Shown here: positions 25,206 to 34,036 of the stretch, piece after piece
Numbering within the stretch: the stretch's first letter is position 1
Layout of the letters: every line of letters begins with the position of its first letter
Source of the DNA: CAWCDJ01 sp963836015
GTDB taxonomy: Bacteria; Acidobacteriota; Terriglobia; Bryobacterales; Bryobacteraceae
DNA length: 64,000 bases
NCBI GenBank assembly: GCA_963836015.1
Contig: CAWIIF010000008.1
Coordinates: forward strand, 124,001-188,000
Direction of reading: 5' to 3'
Made by a program: the position numbers and the translations under genes
Notes under the pieces: model-generated
Seen by the model: the letters and a program-made list of their open reading frames with translations, nothing else
What the model was told of the DNA's origin: nothing
Databases searched by the model: none

Positions 25206-27893
25206 ATGTTCTGGCGACGGCGCGCGGATCGCGAACAGGACCTGGAGCGCGAACTGCGCGCCCATCTGGAATTGGAAGCCGAAGACCAGCGGGAAGCAGG
25301 GCTGGCCTCGCGCGATGCGGAGTTCGCTGCGCGGCGAAGGCTGGGCAACACGGCGCGGTTGAAGGAAACGGTCCGCGAAGCCTGGGGCTGGACCTGGCTG
25401 GAAAGGATCGGGCAGGACACGCGGTACGGCCTGCGCATGCTGCGCAAGAATCCGAGCCTCAGCGTGGTGGCGGTGATTTCGCTGGCGCTGGGCATCGGCG
25501 CCAACACGGCGATCTTTGGGTTGATCGACGCACTGCTCTTCAAGCCGCTGCCGGTGCGGGATCCGCAGTCGCTGTTCTTTCTCGGCAAGCAGTGGGAAGG
25601 CCACACCGACGACGCCTACTACTATGAAACCTACCGGCGCCTGCGGCGGGAGCAGCCATTATTCCGCGAGCTCGCGGCGTATGCGGACAGCGTCCGGCTG
25701 AGTGTAAGCGTGGACGGCAATGCCGAATCGACCATGGGCCAGTTTGTCTCCGGCGACTACTACGACGTTTTGGGCGTGCCGCCGGCAGCAGGGCGGCTCT
25801 TTACGCCGGAGGACGATCGCGTACCGGGCGGCCATCCGGTGGCGGTGATCAGCTATGCGTACTGGCAGCGCCGCTTCGGAGGCGCTGCGTCCGCGGTCGG
25901 CAAAAAGGTGCTGATCAGCGGCAGTCCGTTCACCATCGTGGGGGTAACCCCTCCCGGCTTTTATGGACTCCAGGTGGGCGACGCTCCGGACGTGGACGTG
26001 CCGGTAATGATGCAGGCGCAGGTGACGCCGCAATTCGAGAACCGGCTGGGACGGTCCATCAATGTCGTGGAGTGGCTGACGATCTTCGGCAGGCTCAAGC
26101 CGGGCGTCACCGCGGCGCAGGCGAACAGCGGGTTGCAGGTGATCTATCGGAATATTCAGACGCAGCTTGCCTCGGAGATCGGGTTGAGCAAGGCGAGCTG
26201 GCTTCCGGAGTGGGTGGGATCGAAACCGGTGCTGCTGCCGGGAGCAGCCGGGCTCTCCCGCTTGCGCGGCCAGTTCGCCGGCGCGCTCTACGTGCTGATG
26301 GGCGTGGTGGGGCTGGTGCTGACGATCGCTTGCGCCAACGTGGCCAACCTTCTCCTGGCGCGGGGGGCGGCGCGGCGGAGGGAGATCGCGCTGCGGATGG
26401 CGATCGGCGCCACACGCGCGCGGCTCGTCCGCCAGTTGCTGGTGGAAAGCGTGATGCTCAGCGCGCTGGGTGGCGGGCTGGGCATCGGCCTGGCGTATTG
26501 GGTCGGCGGGCTGCTGGTTCGGTTTCTCTCCATCGGACGCCCCATGATTCAACTCGACCTCGCGCCGGACCTGCGGGTGCTCGCCTTCACCGCGGCCGTC
26601 TCGATCGTCACGGGCCTGCTCTTCGGGCTGATGCCGGCGTTTCGCGGAGCCACACTCGACCTCGCTCCTGCGCTCAAGCAAGGCGGCCGGGGCGCGAGCC
26701 CTCCGCAGCGTTTCGCGCGAGCCCTGTCGGTGGCGCAAATCGCGCTCTCGCTGGTCGTGCTGATGGGCGCGGGCCTGCTGGTACGGACGCTGCGTCACCT
26801 CGATCGTATCGATGCCGGCTTCCCGCGCGACCGGGTCTACACCGTGGCGCTCGCGCCGCGCGGCAGCGATCAGAAAAACGGGCCGAACGGACCGCGGCTG
26901 AACCAGCTCTATTGGGGTCTGCTGGAGCGCGTGCGCGCCATTCCCGGAGTGGCCGCGGCATCGCTGGCGGGAGAGTCTCCGGTCGAGCGCGGGTACTTCC
27001 GTCCTTACAAGACCCGGGATGGCCGCCAGTTTTGGGCATCCCAAAACCAGATCTACCCCGGATACTTCGACAGTCTGGGATCGGCGATCGTTCAAGGCCG
27101 CGATTTCGGTCCGGCGGATATGGCCGAAGGTGCGCCCCTCGTCACGATCATCAACGAAACGCTTGCGCGGCGCGTGTTCGGGGGCGAAAGCCCGCTTGGC
27201 CGCCGAATCGTATGCACCGGGCGAATCTCGATGGGGGAGAGCGGAAACCCGTGCGAGGTGATCGGAGTGGCTCGCGATGTACCTTACGCCACAATCAAGT
27301 CCGAGCCCGAAAATGCGATGTATATGACCTTTCTGCAGACTCCCACGGGACGCGGCCAGATGGAACTGATCGTCCGCGCGGCGGGGGATCGCACCGATGT
27401 GCCCGCGCAGGTGCGGCGCGAGGTGGCGTCGATCGACCCGTACCTGCCAGGGTTCGTGGTGCGCACACTGGCGACCGATGTCGACGCGGCGCTGATCCGC
27501 GAACGTCTGCTGGCGCTGCTCTCCGGTGTCTTTGGCGCGCTGGCGGTTTTACTGGCGGGGATCGGGCTCTACGGCGTCGTGGCGTATTCGGTCGGGAGAC
27601 GAACTCAGGAAATCGGCGTCCGCATGGCGCTGGGCGCGCTTCCGGCAGAGGTGCTGCGAGGGGTAATTCGCGAGACCCTGATGCTGGCGGCGCTGGGAAT
27701 TCTCTGCGGATTGCCCGCGGCACTGGCGGCGGCGCGGCTGCTGAGCGGATTCCTTTACGGCGTCAAGCCGGGCGATCCCGCGGTGCTGGCCGCGAGCGTC
27801 GGGTTTCTGGTGGCGACCGGCGCGCTGGCGGGATTCGTTCCGGCGCGGCGTGCTTCGCTGGTCGATCCCATGCGCGCGCTCCGCGATGAATGA
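25206..27893 (+). CDS. ADOP-type duplicated ABC permease (MacB/FtsX-like), full length
   Basis: 895 residues. The N terminus has the soluble 'permease prefix' domain (RRADREQDLERELRAHLELE to RRRLGNTARLKE), followed by a first membrane segment in SLSVVAVISLALGIGANTAIFG. A MacB core domain comes next, then an FtsX domain with membrane helices and the motif RRREIALRMAIGATRARLVRQL. A second MacB core (about 510-760) and a second FtsX domain (GIGLYGVVAYSV, QEIGVRMALGAL) complete the duplication. No ATPase gene is adjacent, which is usual for this orphan group. It is likely an efflux or lipoprotein-type exporter; the substrate is unknown. It is translationally linked to padR (1-bp gap). Confidence 0.92.
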   Translation: MFWRRRADREQDLERELRAHLELEAEDQREAGLASRDAEFAARRRLGNTARLKETVREAWGWTWLERIGQDTRYGLRMLRKNPSLSVVAVISLALGIGANTAIFGLIDALLFKPLPVRDPQSLFFLGKQWEGHTDDAYYYETYRRLRREQPLFRELAAYADSVRLSVSVDGNAESTMGQFVSGDYYDVLGVPPAAGRLFTPEDDRVPGGHPVAVISYAYWQRRFGGAASAVGKKVLISGSPFTIVGVTPPGFYGLQVGDAPDVDVPVMMQAQVTPQFENRLGRSINVVEWLTIFGRLKPGVTAAQANSGLQVIYRNIQTQLASEIGLSKASWLPEWVGSKPVLLPGAAGLSRLRGQFAGALYVLMGVVGLVLTIACANVANLLLARGAARRREIALRMAIGATRARLVRQLLVESVMLSALGGGLGIGLAYWVGGLLVRFLSIGRPMIQLDLAPDLRVLAFTAAVSIVTGLLFGLMPAFRGATLDLAPALKQGGRGASPPQRFARALSVAQIALSLVVLMGAGLLVRTLRHLDRIDAGFPRDRVYTVALAPRGSDQKNGPNGPRLNQLYWGLLERVRAIPGVAAASLAGESPVERGYFRPYKTRDGRQFWASQNQIYPGYFDSLGSAIVQGRDFGPADMAEGAPLVTIINETLARRVFGGESPLGRRIVCTGRISMGESGNPCEVIGVARDVPYATIKSEPENAMYMTFLQTPTGRGQMELIVRAAGDRTDVPAQVRREVASIDPYLPGFVVRTLATDVDAALIRERLLALLSGVFGALAVLLAGIGLYGVVAYSVGRRTQEIGVRMALGALPAEVLRGVIRETLMLAALGILCGLPAALAAARLLSGFLYGVKPGDPAVLAASVGFLVATGALAGFVPARRASLVDPMRALRDE

Positions 27894-27907
27894 TTTCCGG
27901 TTCAAGT

Positions 27908-27913
27908 TAGAAT
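27908..27913 (+). promoter_or_regulatory. Putative -10 of the thioredoxin-fold / M28 peptidase run
   Basis: TAGAAT nine bases before ATG 27923, giving a leader of at most 2-3 nt. No separate Shine-Dalgarno site is needed or clearly present, although GAAGGG lies in the spacer. Confidence 0.45.
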
Positions 27914-27922
27914 AGAAGGGTT

Positions 27923-28894
27923 ATGTCCCGATCGCTGTTTCTCTGCACCACGGCCGTATTCCTGATGGCTATGGCGGGTTCCGGCCAGAGCGCCAAAAAG
28001 TCGGCGCTCGACAAACCCACCATGGAAGCTTACGTCCGTCACCTTTATGTGATGGATCCCGCCAAGATCAAAGTCGCGGTGGACGACCCGAAGCCTTCCA
28101 AGGAGCTGCCGGGATTCTTCGACGTCGGGGTGCATGCGACGGCGGGCAACCGGACCTACAACCTGCTGTTCCTGGTCTCGAAGGATGGCTCCAAGATTTT
28201 GCAGGGCAGTGTTTTCGACACCAACAGCAATCCCTTCAAGAACGACCTGGATAAACTCAAGACCGAGTTGGAGCCCAGCTTCGGAACCCCCGGCGCGCCG
28301 GTGGTCCTGGTGGAGTTCAGCGATTTCGAGTGCCCTTATTGCAAGGAAGAGGCCAAGATGCTGCGCTCCAACCTGCTTTCGGCTTACCCCAAGCAGGTGA
28401 GGCTTTACTTTAAGACTTTCCCGCTGGAATCGCTGCATCCCTGGGCCAAGGCCGCCGCCATCGCGAGCCGCTGCGTCTATCGCCAGCAGCCCGCGGAATT
28501 CTGGACCTATCACGACTGGATTTTCGAGCACCAGTCTGAGATTACGCCGGAAAACCTCAAGGACAAGGTGATGGGGTGGGCGAAGGACCAGAAGGATATC
28601 GATTCGCTCCAACTGGGGCAGTGCATCGACACCAAGGGGACCGAAGCCGAAGTGAACAAGGAGTTGGAGGAGGGCAAGGCGCTCAATGTAGATGGCACCC
28701 CCACCCTGTTCATCAACGGACGCCGAATCGCCCAGACGATCGACTGGCCCAACCTGCGGTCGATCATCGATTACGAAATCGAGTACCAGAAGACGGCTAA
28801 GAACGCGGGTGAGGATTGCGGATGCGAGCTGAAGCTGAACCTGCCCGGCCTGCAGCAGCCCCAGACGCCGTCCCTGATGCCCGGCAAAAAGTAA
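27923..28894 (+). CDS. Secreted DsbA-like thioredoxin-fold protein
   Basis: 323 residues. Signal peptide (SLFLCTTAVFLMAMAGSGQS), then about 90 residues of an N-terminal domain, then a DsbA/BdbD-type thioredoxin fold with active site C137-P-Y-C140 in FSDFECPYCKEE. The cis-proline region is NVDGTPTLFINGRRI. A helical insertion contains two further cysteines (CVYRQQ, LGQCID), and a Cys-rich end (EDCGCELKLN) precedes a Pro-rich tail. It should act in the periplasm as an oxidase or isomerase of disulfides. The gene precedes an M28 peptidase by 25 bp on the same strand. Confidence 0.9.
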   Translation: MSRSLFLCTTAVFLMAMAGSGQSAKKSALDKPTMEAYVRHLYVMDPAKIKVAVDDPKPSKELPGFFDVGVHATAGNRTYNLLFLVSKDGSKILQGSVFDTNSNPFKNDLDKLKTELEPSFGTPGAPVVLVEFSDFECPYCKEEAKMLRSNLLSAYPKQVRLYFKTFPLESLHPWAKAAAIASRCVYRQQPAEFWTYHDWIFEHQSEITPENLKDKVMGWAKDQKDIDSLQLGQCIDTKGTEAEVNKELEEGKALNVDGTPTLFINGRRIAQTIDWPNLRSIIDYEIEYQKTAKNAGEDCGCELKLNLPGLQQPQTPSLMPGKK

Positions 28895-28919
28895 GACGCC
28901 CCGGAAGTTGAGTATCAAC

Positions 28920-30749
28920 ATGAAAAACTGGAAGCTCCGGCTCCTGCCGGCCTTGTGCACCGTCTCGTGGGTGGCGTTTGCCGCCACGGCGACCGTGGAT
29001 CCGAAGCTTTACCTGGACGATGTCAAGTTCCTGGCATCGCCGGAGTTAAAGGGACGTGCCACAGGCAGTCCGGAACTCGAGAAGGCGGCCGCTTTCATCT
29101 CCGGCAAGTTCCGCAGCTTCGGCCTCAAACCGGTGGATGGCAAGCACTACTACCAGCCGTTCGAGGTCACGACCACGAGCAAGCCGGGGAAGGCCAACCA
29201 TTTCCGGTTCACCGAGGGCGGACACACCACGAGCCTCAAGGTTCTGGAGGATTTCATTCCCCTCCATTTTTCGCCTTCGACCAGGGCGGAGGGGAGCGTG
29301 GTCTTCGTCGGATACGGCATCACGGCTCCCGAACTGCACTATGACGACTATGCCAGCGTAGACGTAAAGGGCAAATTAGTCTTGATGTTACGCCACGAAC
29401 CTCAGGAATCGGACGAGCACAGCTCGTTCGGCGGCAAGACCTACACCCGGCATTCCCAGTTCGCCAGCAAAGCGAGCAACGCCAAGATGCATGGCGCAGT
29501 GGGCGTCATCCTCATCAACGATACGCCGCATCATGCCGGTGAGCCCGACCAGCTCGAGAAGTTCGGCAATGCCGAAGGTCCGAGCGACGCCGGAATCCCG
29601 TTCGTGCAAGTGAAAGCCGACAAGCTCCAGCCGTGGTTTGCTGCTGCCGGAAAGAACCTGGACCAGATCGTCGCGGGCATCGATAAAGACCTCAAGCCCG
29701 AGTCGTTTGCGTTCCCCGATGCCCTGCGGGTGGAGGAGCAGGCGGACGTTGAGCACGTTCACAAGACGGTTCACAACGTGGCAGCCTATCTGCCCGGCGA
29801 GACGGACGAATATGTGATCGTGGGGGCCCACTACGACCACCTCGGGTTGGGCGGTCAGTTCTCCCTGGCGCCGAGCATGACCGGGACGGTGCATCCGGGC
29901 GCGGACGATAACGCCTCGGGCACTGCCGGCGTGATCGAACTGGCGCGCTGGTTCTCGAAACAGCCAAAACAGAAACGCGGCATTTTGTTCATGACGTTTG
30001 CCGGCGAAGAGCAGGGGCTGCTCGGTTCGGCATGGTGGGTGTCGCATCCCGAACTGCCGCTCGAGAAGGCCGTGGCCATGATCAACATGGACATGATCGG
30101 CCGCGTGCGCAACGAAAAGGTGTACCTGGGGGGAGCGGGGACCGGTACGGGACTTCGCCCAATGCTCGAGAAAATCGCTGCCAAGTATCCGTTGAATATC
30201 GACTTCTCGGATGGACCGGAATCCGGCTCGAGCGACCACGCTTCGTTTTCGGCGAAGCGGGTTCCTTCGCTGTTCTTCTTCTCCGGGCTGCACAGCGATT
30301 ACCATAAGCCGAGCGACACATGGGACAAGATCGATGCTCCGGACGCGGCAACGCTGCTCGGGATGGTGGCGGATGTCACTGATACCTTGCGGGAGGAAGC
30401 GGGGAGGCCGGAATACATCAAGCAGGCGCCGCCCGCGCATGGCGGCGATGCGGGTCCGATTTCGGCGGCTTCGGGCTCGGGCTACGGCCCCTACTTTGGG
30501 TCCGTTCCGGATTTTGGCGAAGGGATCAAGGGCGTGAAGTTCGCGGACGTCACGGCCGGTTCGCCCGCTGCTAAAGCCGGGTTTAAGGCCGGCGACATCA
30601 TGGTGGAGTTCGACGGCAAGCCGATCGGCAACCTCTACGACTTCACATATGCGCTGCGAGCCAAACAGCCGGGCGACCAGGTCAAAGTGAAGGTGATGCG
30701 CGACGGCGCCCCGGTGGAGGCGATGGTCGCTCTCACGCGCCGGCAGTAG
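28920..30749 (+). CDS. Secreted M28 metallopeptidase with PA and PDZ domains
   Basis: 609 residues. Signal peptide (KLRLLPALCTVSWVAFA), a protease-associated domain near 130-250, then an M28 zinc-peptidase core. The metal ligands are visible in order: His in GAHYDHLGLGG, Asp in HPGADDNASGTA, Glu-Glu in FAGEEQGLLGS, Asp in NMDMIGR and His in SSDHASFSAK. A C-terminal PDZ domain follows (KFADVTAGSPAAKAGFKAGD, then IMVEFDGKPIGNL). It likely acts as an aminopeptidase outside the cytoplasm. I chose ATG 28920 because it starts directly at the signal peptide; a TTG four codons upstream is an alternative. Confidence 0.92.
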   Translation: MKNWKLRLLPALCTVSWVAFAATATVDPKLYLDDVKFLASPELKGRATGSPELEKAAAFISGKFRSFGLKPVDGKHYYQPFEVTTTSKPGKANHFRFTEGGHTTSLKVLEDFIPLHFSPSTRAEGSVVFVGYGITAPELHYDDYASVDVKGKLVLMLRHEPQESDEHSSFGGKTYTRHSQFASKASNAKMHGAVGVILINDTPHHAGEPDQLEKFGNAEGPSDAGIPFVQVKADKLQPWFAAAGKNLDQIVAGIDKDLKPESFAFPDALRVEEQADVEHVHKTVHNVAAYLPGETDEYVIVGAHYDHLGLGGQFSLAPSMTGTVHPGADDNASGTAGVIELARWFSKQPKQKRGILFMTFAGEEQGLLGSAWWVSHPELPLEKAVAMINMDMIGRVRNEKVYLGGAGTGTGLRPMLEKIAAKYPLNIDFSDGPESGSSDHASFSAKRVPSLFFFSGLHSDYHKPSDTWDKIDAPDAATLLGMVADVTDTLREEAGRPEYIKQAPPAHGGDAGPISAASGSGYGPYFGSVPDFGEGIKGVKFADVTAGSPAAKAGFKAGDIMVEFDGKPIGNLYDFTYALRAKQPGDQVKVKVMRDGAPVEAMVALTRRQ

Positions 30750-30766
30750 TTTGCGAATATAGCGTT

Positions 30767-31039
30767 ATGCCGTGTCTGCTCCTGATCGTCGTTCTGGCAT
30801 TCCCCCGGGTCATTCTGGTGCTGATGTTCTTGTTCTCGAACTACCTTCAGCATGCCTACCACGCTTTGATTGTCCCGCTGCTGGGGTTCTTCTTCCTGCC
30901 GCTGACCACCATCGTTTACGCGTGGCTGGTCAACAACCACATGCCGATGGAAGGCGTAAACCTTTTCATCCTCGTGATAGCCGCGCTGATCGACGCCGGC
31001 GGACTGGGCGGGGGAGCGTGGCACCGTGGGCGGCGGTAA
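30767..31039 (+). CDS. Small polytopic membrane protein of unknown function
   Basis: 90 residues, mostly hydrophobic, with about three predicted membrane segments (CLLLIVVLAFPRVILVLMF, then YHALIVPLLGFFFLPLTTIV and NLFILVIAALIDAGGLG) and a basic end (WHRGRR). It lies 17 bp after the M28 peptidase and 18 bp before galM, both on the same strand, so it is likely to be a real gene in the run. The pattern resembles small acidobacterial membrane proteins annotated only as hypothetical. Confidence 0.7.
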   Translation: MPCLLLIVVLAFPRVILVLMFLFSNYLQHAYHALIVPLLGFFFLPLTTIVYAWLVNNHMPMEGVNLFILVIAALIDAGGLGGGAWHRGRR

Positions 31040-31044
31040 TCGCT

Positions 31045-31050
31045 TACCAT
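31045..31050 (+). promoter_or_regulatory. Putative -10 of a leaderless galM transcript
   Basis: TACCAT followed by AGGGAGC (seven bases) and ATG 31058. The GGGAG in the spacer is too close to the codon for a usual Shine-Dalgarno distance. Confidence 0.35.
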
Positions 31051-31057
31051 AGGGAGC

Positions 31058-32206
31058 ATGAGATTGAGCCGCTGGACCACCGGCGTCCTGCTGGGCGCCC
31101 TGTCGATCGCCTGCTTCGCTCAGGCGCCCGCGAAGAAGAAAGGAACCGCCAACATCATGAAACAGGCTTACGGGAAGATGCCGGACGGCACGCCGGTAGA
31201 TCTGTACACGCTTACGAACGCGAAGGGCATGCAGGTCGGGATCATCACTTACGGCGGAGCCGTGGCTTCTCTGACCGCGCCCGACCGCAACGGCAAATAC
31301 GCCGACGTGGTGTTGGGAATGGACAGCCTGGCCGGCTACCAGCAGCAGACGAATTTCTTCGGTGCGCTGATCGGGAGGTACGGGAACCGCATCGGCAAGG
31401 CGCAATTCCAGCTTGACGGCAAGACCTACCACCTTCCGAAAAACGACGGGCAGAACACTCTGCATGGCGGACCGAAGGGGTTCGACAAGCAGGTCTGGCA
31501 GGCCAGGGAATTGCACAGCGCCGCCGGCCCGTCGCTGGAACTGACCTACGTCAGCAAGGATGGCGAGGAGGGCTTTCCCGGGACCCTGACGGCGAAGGTG
31601 GTCTACACGGTGACCGCGGAAAACGAGCTGCGCATCGACTACACCGCCACCACCGATAAGGACACGGTGGTCAATCTGACCAACCACTCGTATTTCAACC
31701 TGGCGGGAGCGGGCGAAGGCAATGTTCTCGATCACCAGGTGATGATCAACGCGGACCGGTTCACGCCGGTCGATTCGGGGCTCATCCCCACCGGCGAGTT
31801 GAAAGCGGTGAAGGGCACGCCGTTCGATTTCACGAAAGCGACGGCGATCGGCGCGCGCATCGGCGCCGACGACCAGCAGTTGAAGTACGGCAAAGGATAC
31901 GATCACAACTGGGTGCTCAATGGCAGCGGCTCGGGACTGCACAAGGCGGCCGAAGTATACGAGCCGAAGACCGGCCGCGTCCTGGAGGTATTGACGGCCG
32001 AGCCGGGATTGCAGTTCTACACCGGAAACTTCCTGGATGGAACCGTGCACGGCAAGGGCGGCAAGGCGTACCCGTTCCGCGGAGCGTTCTGCATGGAGAC
32101 GCAGCACTTTCCGGATTCGCCGAACAAGCCGGCTTTCCCGACGACCGAGCTGAAGCCCGGCCAGACGTACCACACGACCACCGCCTACCGTTTTTCGGCG
32201 CGGTAG
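31058..32206 (+). CDS. galM: Secreted aldose 1-epimerase (galactose mutarotase)
   Basis: 382 residues. A signal peptide (WTTGVLLGALSIACFAQAPA) shows it is exported, unlike cytosolic GalM. Family motifs: ITYGGAVASLTAPDRNGK, then FFGALIGRYGNRIGKAQF, NDGQNTLHGGPKGFD (His of the substrate pocket), NLTNHSYFNLAG (catalytic His), YDHNWVLN and GLQFYTGNF. The catalytic Glu is likely in FCMETQHFPDSPN. It interconverts alpha and beta anomers of aldoses, here probably in the periplasm for sugars released from polymers. Confidence 0.93.
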   Translation: MRLSRWTTGVLLGALSIACFAQAPAKKKGTANIMKQAYGKMPDGTPVDLYTLTNAKGMQVGIITYGGAVASLTAPDRNGKYADVVLGMDSLAGYQQQTNFFGALIGRYGNRIGKAQFQLDGKTYHLPKNDGQNTLHGGPKGFDKQVWQARELHSAAGPSLELTYVSKDGEEGFPGTLTAKVVYTVTAENELRIDYTATTDKDTVVNLTNHSYFNLAGAGEGNVLDHQVMINADRFTPVDSGLIPTGELKAVKGTPFDFTKATAIGARIGADDQQLKYGKGYDHNWVLNGSGSGLHKAAEVYEPKTGRVLEVLTAEPGLQFYTGNFLDGTVHGKGGKAYPFRGAFCMETQHFPDSPNKPAFPTTELKPGQTYHTTTAYRFSAR

Positions 32207-32209
32207 CGA

Positions 32210-33235
32210 TCACTTCGCGCGGTGCAGCACCTCCGCCAGGAGAGCCGTCTGGCGAAGCACGTCCAGGCGCTCCAGAACGCGCATGCGGTGCTCGATCTTC
32301 ATGAGCTTGCGGTAGATGGCGTTGACGTTAATGAGCGTCCGCTCCTGTCCGATCCAGCCGGCGAACGGCGAGCCCAGATATTCGTCACTGCGCAGGATGG
32401 CCAGGGCCGCCTTGGCCGCCGGACGCTCCATGCTGTACTGGCGGTGCGCCGCGTTCCACAGAAACTGCCAGTAGTTGCGGATGGCTTCCACCCCGGCGGC
32501 ATCGGTGAGCGGCCCGTGTCCCGGCACCACGATCTCGGGCTTCAACGCGAGGATGTGGTCGCACGCGGCGATCCAATTCTGTACGGAGCCGTCCCACAGA
32601 ATGGGCGTGCAGCCGGAGAAGACGATGTCGCCGGCCACCACGACGCGGTCGTCGGGAAGGTGCGCCACCAGGTCCCCCGCGGTGTGTGCGGGGCCCAGTT
32701 CGATCAACTCCACCGGGCGGCCTCCGATCTCCAGATGCAGGCGGCCGGAGAATGTGGTGGTGGGATGCGCCGGCCGGATTCCGGAATAGTCGAACGGGCG
32801 CAGCATGCCATCGAAATAATCCGCAGCGATTTCCCAGCGGCGGCGGCGAGGCAAGGGAAGCCGCCCCATGGAGCGGAAGACGCGCGAGACCAGCCGCAGC
32901 TTCTTCATCTCTTCCGGGCCGTGGTGGCGCATGCGGTTGGCGGCGGTCTTGGTGGCGATGATCTGGCGGGCTTCGGTGAGCTGGTTGCCGAACCAGTGGT
33001 CGCCGTCCGCGTGGGTGTTCACGACCGGACCGATCGGTGCATCTTCGAGCAGAGGCCGGAACCCTTCGAGCATGGCGGCCGTGCGCGGCAGGTCCCAGAG
33101 CGTATCGACCAGCAGGGATTCGCGGTGTCCGCATACCAGAGCGGTGTTGCCGAGGCCCCAGTTGCCGTCGGGAGTGATCCAGGCGGTCACACCGGGAGCG
33201 ACGGGGAAAACACCTGGGGAGGATTGGTTGGCCAA
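32210..33235 (-). CDS. Metallo-beta-lactamase-fold hydrolase
   Basis: 341 residues if started at TTG 33235. The zinc site is complete: NTHADGDHWFGN (HxxxDH), AHTAGDLVAH, AGDIVFSG and VPGHGPLTD. The C-terminal 90 residues are helical and not typical of beta-lactamases, more like the MBL-fold hydrolases related to quinoprotein-neighbour or cyclase-like proteins. The start is uncertain: the reading frame stays open upstream as far as 34009, but that stretch runs antisense to a well-supported secreted-protein gene. The domain begins at VAPGVTAWITPDG, so TTG 33235 or a nearby GTG is plausible. No Shine-Dalgarno sequence decides it. Confidence 0.82.
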   Translation of the reverse strand: MANQSSPGVFPVAPGVTAWITPDGNWGLGNTALVCGHRESLLVDTLWDLPRTAAMLEGFRPLLEDAPIGPVVNTHADGDHWFGNQLTEARQIIATKTAANRMRHHGPEEMKKLRLVSRVFRSMGRLPLPRRRRWEIAADYFDGMLRPFDYSGIRPAHPTTTFSGRLHLEIGGRPVELIELGPAHTAGDLVAHLPDDRVVVAGDIVFSGCTPILWDGSVQNWIAACDHILALKPEIVVPGHGPLTDAAGVEAIRNYWQFLWNAAHRQYSMERPAAKAALAILRSDEYLGSPFAGWIGQERTLINVNAIYRKLMKIEHRMRVLERLDVLRQTALLAEVLHRAK

Positions 33236-33325
33236 GCGAAAGTTTAGCGCAGACGGCACTTTCCCGGAAGCTTGAAACGACGGATGCTGCCGCGCGTCGT
33301 ACCATATAAGCGGAGGTCGCGACGC

Positions 33326-34036
33326 ATGAAGCTGCGGATCTTTTGCCTCCTGGCGATGGGCGGGCTTTTGGCGGCTGCCGGCGATGAGAGCGGCATCCGG
33401 CCCAGGCCGGCCGCATCCGATTATCCGGCGCTCGGCGCGTCCGGCGGAGTAACGGTCGCCGCGGCCGTGGTCCCGCGCGACCAGGTGAGCAAGCTGTTCA
33501 TGACCGACTTGAACCGCGACGGCTACGTGGTCGTCGAGGTGGCCGTCTACCCCCAGGAAGGCCGGGACGTGCAGGTGTCCAGCCGCGATTTCCTGCTGGC
33601 GACCGGGGCGGAGGGCGCAACGGTGCGGCCGGCGGCGGCGGACGCGATTGCCGCCCGGTACGACCGGAAGCACAAGCCGCCCGAGATCGGCAAACCGGGA
33701 AACGTTCAGGTCTACAACACCGCGACCATCGGGTACGAATCCGGCACCTATAACGGCCAGCGCCGCGGCGGAGTCTATACCGGCGCGGGGACCGCCGTAG
33801 GTGTCGGCGATCCCGGGCCTGTGGCGGCGCCGCCTGCCGCGGGCGGGCCTGACGGATACGAGATCCGGCAGGAGCTTGCGGGCAAGGCCCTCCCCGAGGG
33901 GCGCATGGACCACGTGGTGGCGGGCTACCTGTATTTTCCTAAGCCGTCGGGGAAGGCCGGCAAGGCGGGATACCGGCTCACCTGGTATGGTCAGGATGGG
34001 CAGGCGCACCTGACAGTTCCACTTCCTCGCAAATAG
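33326..34036 (+). CDS. Secreted protein of unknown function
   Basis: 236 residues. GGAGG (33312-33316) is well placed for ATG 33326, which begins a signal peptide (LRIFCLLAMGGLLAAAG). The mature part has a beta-rich domain (VAAAVVPRDQVSKLF, then YVVVEVAVYPQEGRDVQVSS) and a Gly/Pro/Ala-rich low-complexity stretch (GTAVGVGDPGPVAAPPAAGG), ending in a short beta segment (AGYRLTWYGQDGQAHLTVPL). I do not recognise a family. Its last 59 bp overlap the 3' end of the convergent glycosyltransferase gene. Confidence 0.75.
   Translation: MKLRIFCLLAMGGLLAAAGDESGIRPRPAASDYPALGASGGVTVAAAVVPRDQVSKLFMTDLNRDGYVVVEVAVYPQEGRDVQVSSRDFLLATGAEGATVRPAAADAIAARYDRKHKPPEIGKPGNVQVYNTATIGYESGTYNGQRRGGVYTGAGTAVGVGDPGPVAAPPAAGGPDGYEIRQELAGKALPEGRMDHVVAGYLYFPKPSGKAGKAGYRLTWYGQDGQAHLTVPLPRK

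Noticed and set aside
33236..34009. Extension of the metallo-beta-lactamase frame to 34009
   Set aside because: It runs antisense to a secreted-protein gene with a good ribosome-binding site and signal peptide; no domain is present in the extension.
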